Below, piece after piece: positions 27,849 to 35,800 of a DNA stretch of 51,415 bases. Each line of letters begins with the position of its first letter. The first letter of the stretch is position 1. A program made the translations under genes and the position numbers. Source of the DNA: a bacterium. GTDB taxonomy: Bacteria; Elusimicrobiota; Elusimicrobia; Elusimicrobiales; UBA9959. Location of the stretch: assembly GCA_021812825.1 (NCBI GenBank), contig JAKAMO010000006.1:1-51415 (forward strand), in the 5' to 3' direction. The notes beneath the pieces are model-generated. The model made no database searches. It worked only from the letters and a program-made list of their open reading frames with translations, and had not been told where the DNA came from.

Positions 27849-27944
27849 CTCAAAACATATCTGTCTTTGTCTCTCACTCTCCAAGATTTGACCGCTGATG
27901 AGCGACACGGAACTTTGGTCAAGGCGCGGGGGTTACGGAATTTA

Positions 27945-27950
27945 TATAAT
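27945..27950 (+). promoter_or_regulatory. -10 element of the nudF-tkt operon
   Basis: A perfect TATAAT ends 6 bp before the nudF ATG at 27957. Normal spacing would place the transcript start at or next to the A of the ATG, and no ribosome site is present, so nudF may be translated from a leaderless mRNA. No convincing -35 is seen. Confidence 0.5.
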
Positions 27951-27956
27951 CGTTAT

Positions 27957-28508
27957 ATGGCCGTTCATCCTTATACCGAGAAAAGGCATAAGAAGCGGCT
28001 TATCTTTTCCGGCACCGTAAATTTCCGCGCGGATACCGTAACCATACCGAACGGGAAAAAAGCCACCCGCGAGTTCGTCGACCACCCGGGCGCGGTCGCC
28101 GTGCTGCCGGTGCTCTCCGACGGCCGCATAGTCTTCGTCCGCCAGTTCCGCTACCCGGTAGGCCAGGTCACGCTGGAGATACCGGCAGGCAAGCTCCATT
28201 CGGCCAAGGACAGCCCGCTCGCGCGCGTGAAGGCGGAGCTCAAGGAAGAGACCGGCTACACCGCGAAGAAGATATACCGCATCCTCTCCTACTGGCCCAC
28301 CCCCGCCTTCTCCACCGAGGTGCTGCACATCTATTTCGCCACCGGCCTCGCCGGCGGCAAGCCCGAGCCCGACGAGGACGAGTTCCTCACGCTCGAGACC
28401 ATCCCTTTCAAAAAAGCCTGGCGCATGGTCAGGACCGGCAAGATACGCGACTCGAAGACGGTCATAGCCCTGCAGGCCTGGAAGATCAGCCTACTGGAGA
28501 GAAAATGA
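27957..28508 (+). CDS. nudF: NUDIX hydrolase, ADP-ribose pyrophosphatase-like
   Basis: 183 residues resembling NudF/ADP-ribose diphosphatase: FSGTVNFRADTVTIPNGK, then HPGAVAVLPV, then VRQFRYPVG. The Nudix box runs Gly78 to Gly100. Its ELKEETG core with Glu94, Glu97 and Glu98 is intact. The box is off consensus, with one extra residue before an Asp85 in place of the first Glu, and Ala93 in place of Arg. It probably hydrolyses ADP-ribose or a related nucleotide-diphosphate sugar. ATG 27957 is chosen because homology begins just after it; the frame is open 234 bp upstream but that stretch is low-complexity intergenic DNA. The stop overlaps tkt as ATGA. Confidence 0.87.
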   Translation: MAVHPYTEKRHKKRLIFSGTVNFRADTVTIPNGKKATREFVDHPGAVAVLPVLSDGRIVFVRQFRYPVGQVTLEIPAGKLHSAKDSPLARVKAELKEETGYTAKKIYRILSYWPTPAFSTEVLHIYFATGLAGGKPEPDEDEFLTLETIPFKKAWRMVRTGKIRDSKTVIALQAWKISLLERK

Positions 28509-30469
28509 AATTCGACAACACCGACAAGCTCTGCGTGGAGACCCTGCGGACCCTTTCCATAGACATGGTGGGAAAGGCCAACTCCGGCCACCCCGGACTG
28601 CCACTGGGCGCCGCCCCGCTGGCGTACGCCATCTGGGCGGGGCACCTGAGGATCTCCCCCTCAGACCCCGGCTGGTTCGACCGCGACCGCTTCGTGCTCT
28701 CCGCCGGGCACGGCTCCTCGCTGCTCTACTCGATGCTGTTCATGTACGGCTTCGGCCTGACGATGGACGACCTCAAGGATTTCCGCCAGCTCGACAGCCT
28801 GACCCCGGGCCATCCGGAATACGGCCACACCAAGGGCGTGGAGATGACCACCGGTCCGCTGGGCCAGGGCTTCGCCTCGGCCGTCGGCATGGCCCTGGCC
28901 GAGAAACTGCTGGCCGGGAAGCTTAACACCCCCGAGTTCCAGCTGGTCAACCACCATACCTACGTGCTCTGCGGCGACGGGGACCTGATGGAGGGAGTCT
29001 CGTACGAGGCCGCTTCGCTGGCCGGCCACTGGAAGCTGGGCAAGCTGATCTGCCTCTACGACTCCAACGGCATCACGATAGAGGGCTCCACGGCCCTGAC
29101 CTTCACCGAGGACGTTAAGAAGCGCTTCCAGGCGCAGGACTGGCAGGTGATAGAGGTGGAGGACGGCAACGACCTCGCCGAGGTGGACAACGCGATCAAG
29201 AAGGCCAAGCGCGAAGAGGAGAAGCCCTCCCTGATAATCGCGAAGACCCATATCGGCTTCGGCAGTCCCAAGCAGGACAGGAATTCGGTGCACGGCGAGC
29301 CGCTCAAGCCCGACGAGATACAGGCCACGAAGAGGACTCTCGGCTGCGATCCCGACCAGCAGTTCTGCGTTCCGGAGGAGGCCAAGGCCCGCTTCGCCGA
29401 GCTGGCCGCCGCCGGTGAGCGCGACCGCAAGCGCTGGCTGAAGCTCTGGAAGAACTATTCAGAGGCCCTCCCGGAGAAGGCGGAGCTGGCCAAGGCCATG
29501 CTCGGCCGGGAGATACCCGACGGGCTGTTCGAGCCAGGCCCCGAGTTCTTCGACAAGCCGCTCGCGACCCGCGAGGCCTCGGGCAAGGTTATAAACCTCA
29601 TGGCCGAAAAGCTCCCGGGCCTCACAGGCGGCTCGGCCGACCTGGGCCCCTCGACGAAGACGGACTTCCTCAAGGAGCCGGAGCGCACGCTGCATTTCGG
29701 CATCCGCGAGCACGCGATGGGCTCGGTCCTCAACGGCCTGGCCCTGCACGGAGGGCTGATACCCTTCGGCGCTACCTTCCTGGTATTCTCCGACTATATG
29801 AGGCCGGCCCTGCGCCTGGCCGCGCTGATGAAGGCGCCCGCGGTGTTCGTCTTCACGCACGACAGCATAGGCGTGGGCGAGGACGGCCCTACCCACCAGC
29901 CCGTAGAGCACCTGATGAGCCTGAGGCTGATACCGGACCTGACGGTGCTGCGCCCGGCCGACGCCTGGGAGACGCTCTATGCCTGGGAGGCGGCGGTCCG
30001 TTCCGGCCGCCCGGCCTGCCTGGCCCTGTCCCGCCAGAAGCTGCCGCTGATGGGCCAGTACCGCGAAAAGATAGCGGCCGGGGTCAAGCGCGGCGCTTAC
30101 CTGCTGCGCGGCCCGTCGATAGTCCCGTCAGTGGAGCTGGTCGGCTCCGGCTCGGAAGTTCAGCTGCTGTTCGAGGCCGCCGCCCTCCTGGAGAAGGAAG
30201 GCATCGGGGCGCGCATCATATCCGTACCGTCCTTCGAGCTGTTCCTCGGGCAGGACAAGGCATACCGCGACTCCGTGTTCATACCGGAGCTCCCGAAGGT
30301 GGCCGTGGAGGCCGGCAGGTCCGCCGGCTGGCGCGACCTGATCGGCGGCGACGTGGAGACAGTAGGAGTGGAAACGTTCGGCAAGTCGGCGCCGGCCGAA
30401 AAGGCCTATGAGGCGCTCGGCCTTACCGCGCGCAGGATAGCCGAGACGGCCCGCAAGATGGTGAAGTAG
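28505..30469 (+). CDS. tkt: Transketolase
   Basis: 654 residues, full length. Thiamine-diphosphate enzyme moving two-carbon units between sugar phosphates in the non-oxidative pentose phosphate pathway. His29 in KANSGHPGLPLG contacts substrate, GDGDLMEGVSYEA is the ThDP/metal-binding motif, and Glu402 in GIREHAMG activates the cofactor. The ATGA overlap with nudF couples translation. A strong hairpin terminator starts 15 bp after the stop. No aberrant features; key residues are all present. Confidence 0.97.
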   Translation: MKFDNTDKLCVETLRTLSIDMVGKANSGHPGLPLGAAPLAYAIWAGHLRISPSDPGWFDRDRFVLSAGHGSSLLYSMLFMYGFGLTMDDLKDFRQLDSLTPGHPEYGHTKGVEMTTGPLGQGFASAVGMALAEKLLAGKLNTPEFQLVNHHTYVLCGDGDLMEGVSYEAASLAGHWKLGKLICLYDSNGITIEGSTALTFTEDVKKRFQAQDWQVIEVEDGNDLAEVDNAIKKAKREEEKPSLIIAKTHIGFGSPKQDRNSVHGEPLKPDEIQATKRTLGCDPDQQFCVPEEAKARFAELAAAGERDRKRWLKLWKNYSEALPEKAELAKAMLGREIPDGLFEPGPEFFDKPLATREASGKVINLMAEKLPGLTGGSADLGPSTKTDFLKEPERTLHFGIREHAMGSVLNGLALHGGLIPFGATFLVFSDYMRPALRLAALMKAPAVFVFTHDSIGVGEDGPTHQPVEHLMSLRLIPDLTVLRPADAWETLYAWEAAVRSGRPACLALSRQKLPLMGQYREKIAAGVKRGAYLLRGPSIVPSVELVGSGSEVQLLFEAAALLEKEGIGARIISVPSFELFLGQDKAYRDSVFIPELPKVAVEAGRSAGWRDLIGGDVETVGVETFGKSAPAEKAYEALGLTARRIAETARKMVK

Positions 30470-30483
30470 GCCGAACGGCCGAT

Positions 30484-30515
30484 AAAAAAAGCCGGCCGCA
30501 GGGCCGGCTTTTTTT
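30484..30515. terminator. Bidirectional intrinsic terminator (tkt / lptG)
   Basis: AAAAAAAGCCGGCC, a GCAG loop, then GGCCGGCTTTTTTT. The 7-bp GC stem is extended by A-T pairs, and both strands end in seven T. It serves tkt on the plus strand and the convergent lptG on the minus strand. Confidence 0.95.
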
Positions 30516-30525
30516 GCCTCGGGAC

Positions 30526-31614
30526 TCAAAGCGCCCTGGCTTTACTCAGCGCCCAGAAAGACGCCGCCGCGAAAACGAACACCGGAAGCAGTCCGGCCAG
30601 GAAAGGGGAGACCATCCCGGCGCTGCCCGCCTCCTGGCCCATGATCAGCATGGCCCAGAAGAAGAAGCCGAAGCCCACCGAGAAGCCGACGCTGTAGAGC
30701 CTGTTGCCCCGCCCCATGAACATGGCCATGGCCGCGCCAATGAGCGCCATGACCGGGGCGGCCAGCGGAGAGAAGAACTGCACCCAGAACAGCGTGCGCT
30801 CCTCTCCGGAGGGCGCGCCGACCGCCTTCAGGCGGGCGATGCGCGCCAGCACGTCGGGGATGGAGACCCCGTCGGGGACCAGGCGCTCCAGCACCAGGTC
30901 CTCCGGAGGCACGGAGACCTCGGAGACGTACTCTGGAAAGCGCGTGATGGAACGCGGGCTGTCGCCCTCGTAGTCGACCCGCACCCCGGAGGAGAATATC
31001 CAGCGTCTCCCGGCGTCGTCCCAGCGGGCGCTGGCGGCGTTGAGCTCGCGGGAGAGCCTGCCGCCGCCGTAGAAATCCGCCACCACTCCCGACATCGTCT
31101 TCTTCAGCCCGTCGAAGAGCGCGGCCGTGACGAACGTCCCCTCCCCGGCGGAGAACGTGACGTTCTTCTTGACCAGCCTCTGCCAGTCCTCGCGGCCGCG
31201 GAGGTTCTCCTCGTAAAGGTGGGTGGAACGCAGATAGAGCTCTGGGGCTATGGTCTCCTGCAGCAGGAACTGTCCGGCACCGACCAGCAGCGCGCACGCC
31301 AGCAGCGGCTTTATCATGTCCATCGGGCGCCAGCCGCCGGCCAGGCCGGCCTTCCACTCCCCTCTGGACATCATGCCGCCCAGGGAGAACAGCACGGCCA
31401 GCAGGGTGGCTATGGGCGCCATCTTGACGACGAAATACGGCACCTGGAAAAGAACGTACCTGGCGAAGACCCACGGCCCGGCGCCGCTGCGGATGAAGAA
31501 GTTCAGCGAATCGAAGAGGCTGCCGAAGGTAAGGAGCAGGCAGAAGACCGTCAGCCCGAACCCGAACGGGGCCCAGAAACTGGCGGCTATATATCGGAAG
31601 AATATCCTGTTCAT
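30526..31614 (-). CDS. lptG: LptF/LptG-family lipopolysaccharide export permease (second copy, LptG-like)
   Basis: 362 residues, YjgP/YjgQ family. Three N-terminal membrane helices (about 6-110), a periplasmic beta-jellyroll region (about 130-265) and three C-terminal helices fit the LptF/G fold. Together with LptB and LptC these permeases extract lipopolysaccharide from the inner membrane. ATG 31614 forms an ATGA overlap with the preceding gene of the same family. The two genes are tandem paralogues that would form a heterodimer. Assignment of F versus G is by gene order only. The presence of this pair implies an outer membrane with LPS-like lipid. Confidence 0.88.
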   Translation of the reverse strand: MNRIFFRYIAASFWAPFGFGLTVFCLLLTFGSLFDSLNFFIRSGAGPWVFARYVLFQVPYFVVKMAPIATLLAVLFSLGGMMSRGEWKAGLAGGWRPMDMIKPLLACALLVGAGQFLLQETIAPELYLRSTHLYEENLRGREDWQRLVKKNVTFSAGEGTFVTAALFDGLKKTMSGVVADFYGGGRLSRELNAASARWDDAGRRWIFSSGVRVDYEGDSPRSITRFPEYVSEVSVPPEDLVLERLVPDGVSIPDVLARIARLKAVGAPSGEERTLFWVQFFSPLAAPVMALIGAAMAMFMGRGNRLYSVGFSVGFGFFFWAMLIMGQEAGSAGMVSPFLAGLLPVFVFAAASFWALSKARAL

Positions 31615-32720
31615 TTCGCGTAAAGCCTGCGCTTCCAGAACCATAGCCCTGCGGCGATGATGAGCGCAGCGGGCAGGAAGATGGCCCAGGGGTAGAGGAC
31701 GGCGTGCTTGCGGCTGAGCACCATGGCGGTTATGGTCAGCCCGTAATAGAAGAAGATGACCGGCAGCGTGAGCGCGAACGCGGCCGACCTGCCGCGCTTG
31801 TCCAGACCGACTCCCAGCGGGGCGCCCACCAGGAAGAACGCCAGCGGCGCCAGCGACATCGCGAAACGGGACAGCGCCTCCACCCGGTAGCGCGCGGCCT
31901 GGTCCGCGTCGGCGGCCCCGGCCGCACGGTCGAAGAGCTGTGAGGAAGTGAGTTCCTTGGGACCCAGCTTCCTCTTTGGCCCCGCGTCCGAGAAGAACGG
32001 CAGCATCGTGGAGTAGGAGGCGAAGCGGCCGTACAGCACCTTCTCCTGGTGGCGGTAATCGGTCTGGCTGAACTGCCCGTCGGAAAGCGAAATGAGCAGG
32101 CCGCGGCCGATGGCCATGCTGTAGCGTCCGGAAGCGGCGCTGATCTTGTTGATGAAGGCCGGTCCGGTCCTCTTATTTATCCGCCGCGTCAGCTTCACGC
32201 CGCGCATCGAGCCGGTCAGGCTGTTGACCTCGTCGGCGTAAAGCACCCAGTCAGAGATCTGCTGGAAGGTGCGCGGCTTGAGGTCTATTTTGGTCAGGCG
32301 CGTAAGCATGGCCTCGGTATAGTCGCCGGAGACCTTCTGCCCCGCCGGCCCCAGCCAGTTATTGACCGCCGCCAGAAGCAGCACGGACAGCACTGCGGCG
32401 CCGAACACCCACGAGAAGATCTCGAAGAAGGAGAAGCCGCCGGCGCGCAGGGCCAGTATCTCGCCGTCCTGCGACATCTGTCCGAGGCTGAGCAGCACGG
32501 CCAGCAGGAAGGCCAGCGGCAGCGACATCGACACGATGGTCGGCAGCATGTAGAAGATGCTCGCCGAGAAGAAATAGAAGGAGAAACCGGCCAGCACGCC
32601 CTGGTTCACTATGCCCACGAAGTTCAGCATGACCAGCAGGGAAATGAATATAAAAAGGGAAAGCAGGAAGAACTTGGCGAACGTCTTCAATACGTACAGG
32701 CGGGCTATAGGCACGGCCAT
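31611..32720 (-). CDS. lptF: LptF/LptG-family lipopolysaccharide export permease (first copy, LptF-like)
   Basis: 369 residues with the same six-helix plus periplasmic jellyroll plan as the next gene. MSLPLAFLLAVLLSLGQMSQDGEILALRAGG contains the conserved cytoplasmic coupling-helix region (GQMSQDGEILALRAGG) that contacts the LptB ATPase. It transports lipopolysaccharide outward. ATG 32720 has no ribosome site. A TATAAT at 32737-32732 on this strand lies only 11 bp upstream, so the mRNA may be leaderless or nearly so. It stands divergent to the giant surface-protein gene. Confidence 0.9.
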   Translation of the reverse strand: MAVPIARLYVLKTFAKFFLLSLFIFISLLVMLNFVGIVNQGVLAGFSFYFFSASIFYMLPTIVSMSLPLAFLLAVLLSLGQMSQDGEILALRAGGFSFFEIFSWVFGAAVLSVLLLAAVNNWLGPAGQKVSGDYTEAMLTRLTKIDLKPRTFQQISDWVLYADEVNSLTGSMRGVKLTRRINKRTGPAFINKISAASGRYSMAIGRGLLISLSDGQFSQTDYRHQEKVLYGRFASYSTMLPFFSDAGPKRKLGPKELTSSQLFDRAAGAADADQAARYRVEALSRFAMSLAPLAFFLVGAPLGVGLDKRGRSAAFALTLPVIFFYYGLTITAMVLSRKHAVLYPWAIFLPAALIIAAGLWFWKRRLYAK

Positions 32721-32731
32721 TTATTTATTCT

Positions 32732-32737
32732 ATTATA
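32732..32737 (-). promoter_or_regulatory. -10 element of lptF-lptG
   Basis: TATAAT on the minus strand. The predicted start near 32725 leaves a leader of about 5 nt and the region has no Shine-Dalgarno sequence. No clear -35 match. Confidence 0.45.
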
Positions 32738-32750
32738 TATCGGCCGTACT

Positions 32751-32796
32751 GTAGTAGCCCGGTCCGCGCGGAATGCCGCGCGGTACGGGCTGTTGC
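32751..32796. repeat. Long hairpin in the lptF / SprA-like divergent region
   Basis: CCGCGCGG (32764-32771) and CCGCGCGG (32776-32783) pair across an AATG loop. Beyond a 2x2 internal loop, AGCCCG (32756-32761) pairs with CGGGCT (32786-32791). In plus-strand RNA, G-U pairs extend the stem to 32751/32796. It would sit in the 5' leader of the surface-protein gene. No T-run follows, so it is not a simple terminator. Confidence 0.7.
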
Positions 32797-32847
32797 TGTT
32801 TGCCCGCCCCCGGCGGGGTGGTTCCGTTGCCGGCGCCGTAGCGAGGA

Positions 32848-35800
32848 ATGAACTTCAAACCTGTACTGCTGTCACTTGCCCTGGCCCTGAGCTGCGCGCC
32901 CGCGCGGGCGGCTGATTTCGCCGTGCTCTCCCCCGGCGGCGGCCGCTTCCTGCTGCTGGACAGGCAGGACCCGTCCGCGATACTGGACTCCGGAGAGGTG
33001 TCCACCTCCACCGGAGCCGCGGACATCGACAGCATGGCCGAGGACGTGCCCATCACCTACAGTAACGAGGCCTGGAACGAGGCCAGGGAAGCGGTGGAGA
33101 CCGGCCGCTACATGAGCGAGGAACTGCCGCCGGTGGCGGCCGTGGCGGTGTCCACGGAGGCCCCCGCCCCCCCGGAGCCGCAGGTGGAGTTCCGCGAATC
33201 CGGCACTTCGCTGTCGGTCACCGGCCGCAAGGTGATAGCCCTCAGTTACAGCGGCAAGAAGTTCATCAACGAGCAGACCACCGTCACGCGCCCGCGCAGC
33301 CTCAGCCTGTTCGAGATCACACAGCAGATGCAGGTGCGCATGCAGGGCAAGGTCGGCCAGAAGATCACCGTCAACGTCGACTACGACGACACCAAGCAGG
33401 ACAAGCAGGACATCTCGGTGGTCTACCAGGGCGACCCGAACGAGGTGGTGCAGAACGTGTCGTTCGGCGACATAGACCTCTCGCTGCCGGCCACGGAGTT
33501 CGTCTCCTACAACAAGCAGCTGTTCGGCATCAGGGCCGACCTGAGGACCAACCGCCTGAAGATGACGGTGGTGGGCTCCCGCACGAAAGGCCAGACGAAG
33601 ACCCGGCAGTTCACGGGGAACACCCAGTTCCAGGGGGTCGACGTCCTCGACACCAACTATCTGCGCCGCAAATACTACGACGTGACCTTCGGCAACACGG
33701 CCCGTCTGCCGATCAAGTCGGGTTCGGAGCGGGTCTATATCGACCAGCAGACGCAGGCACAGGTGGATAACGTGACCGTCTTCGCCCTGACCGGCAAGGA
33801 CATGTCCGTCCAGACCTCCAGCTATACCGGCCGGTTCCAGCTGATGAGCCCCGGCATAGACTACGTGATGGACTACGCCAAGGGCCTCGTGACCTTCGGC
33901 CGTACGCTGAACCCGCAGGACGTGGTGATAATAGACTTCCAGAACGCGGGCGGCACCATGCTGTCGCAGAACAGCTCCACGTCGACCCTGGACGCGGCGG
34001 CGGCGCCGGCGATACCGGCGATAATCAAGACGCAGAACGACATCGCGATCTCCTCGGATACGGCCGTGGCCGCGCAGCAGGTATCCCACCGCCGGGAGCT
34101 CAAGACCTACTACTCCATAGGCCAGAGCAATCTCGTGCGCGACAACGGCAGCGGCAACTTCATACTGAAGGTGCAGGACCTGAACCGGACGCCGGTGGGC
34201 TCCACGCTGAACCCGCCGCAGACCTACCCGGACACTATCGAGGTGGACTTCGAACAGGGCATCTTCCATCTGCTCAAGCCTTTCGCCGACCAGGACAACG
34301 CCTCGCAGGAAGACCCGCAGATCTATTCCGCCGCCCCGGTCTCCAAGCGCGTCATCCGGGTGGAATACTCGTACCGCTTCAAGACCTTCATCCTGGAGCC
34401 CAATATCGTGCTGCAGTCGGAGGTGGTGCGCGTGGACGGCAAGAAGCTGGGCCGCAACGAGGAATATTTCATCGACTACGACTCCGGCTTCATCACGTTC
34501 TACTACCCGGAGCGCATAGGCCAGGACTCGAAGATAGAGATCACCTACGAGGTCTCGCCGTTCGGCGGCGTGGGCAACCAGTCGCTGGTGGGCGGGCGAG
34601 TCTCTTACGATTTCGGCAGCCATTTCTCGGCCGGCTCCACGCTGCTCTATCAGGGCGGCATCAAGTCCAACACGGTGCCCAACATCACCGACCTGACCAA
34701 CAGCATGCTGGTCTACGAAGGCGACGCCCAGCTCAAGGGCCTTAACCTGCTCGGGCTGAGGACCACGCTGGGGGCCGAGGCCGCGCAGAGCAGGCTGAAC
34801 CCCAACCTGAACAAATACGCTCTGATAGACAACATGGAGGGCGTCAAGCAGGAAGACTCCCCGTCGATGGACAAGAACTACTGGTTCATCGCCTCAAACC
34901 CCCCGGGCTCCTCCGGCCCGGCCGACCCGCTGTCGCTGGACTGGTACAACGAGAGCGTGAAGGCCAGGGACATCAACCCGGCGGCCACCTCGGACGGCAC
35001 GCAGCAGGTGCTGGATATCAGCTACGACTTCACGAACTCGAACGAGGTCTCGATAGTCTACCCGCTGTCACCCACCGGCCTGGACTTCTCGCAGAAGAAC
35101 GTGCTCGAGCTGGTGATGTACGGCCAGAACTCCCCCAGCACGCCCGGGCCGCAGTTCAACATCCACCTGGGCCAGATCGACGAAGACTCCGACAACACCG
35201 GCGGCCAGAACTTCGTCTGCACCTCAGGCCTAGTCCTTTCGGGAGCGCCGAAGAGCGAGGACCTGAACTGTGACAGCCAGGTCTCCAGCGCGGAAGACAT
35301 CGGCTGGCTCTACGCTCCCACCGGCAAGAACAGCAAGCGCTACGGCTCCGGGAACGGCCGCCTGGACTCGGAGGACCTGAACAAGAACGGCCGCCTGGAC
35401 CAGCAGGATTTCACCGGCGGCAGCCTCGGCTACGTCAACGGCACCACGTTCATAGACAACAACGACAGCACGCCGGCGCCAGGCAACCGCAAGAACACCG
35501 TGGACTTCACCGGCTGGCACACCCTTTACCTGCCGCTGGCCATAACCTCCACCGACACCTACAAGTGGAGCGCCATCAAGCAGGTCCGCATCACGCTGAA
35601 GAAATCCGCCGGCGGGGCGAACTCTGGCGTCGTCAAGTTCGCCCGCATCTCCGCGGTGGGCAACACCTGGTCGGTGCAGTCCTCCACCAGCCCGGGCTCG
35701 ATGCAGGCCATCGGAGTCAACAACCAGGACAACCCAGGCTACACCCCGATCTACGAGGCCGGCGGGGACGCGACGCGGGTCTTCAACGACCTCTACGGCT

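Larger units (their letters stand above)
27649..27956. other. 308-bp divergent intergenic region dnaE/nudF
   Basis: Holds the promoter elements of dnaE (-) and nudF (+), an 11-bp palindrome at 27714-27724, and two minus-strand terminator-like hairpins (27658-27693 and 27816-27848). A perfect 7-bp stem with a 3-nt loop lies at 27781-27797. No convincing protein-coding frame is present. A small minus-strand RNA ending at the 27816 hairpin is possible. Confidence 0.6.

Noticed and set aside
27840..27950. 6S, SRP or tmRNA gene
   Set aside because: No match by eye to the conserved helices of these RNAs; only a possible unnamed small RNA is reported.
27723..27956. 5' extension of the nudF frame by 78 codons
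   Set aside because: The extra residues are a mix of basic and Pro/Ser segments with no conserved motif, and they cover the dnaE/nudF control region and hairpins.
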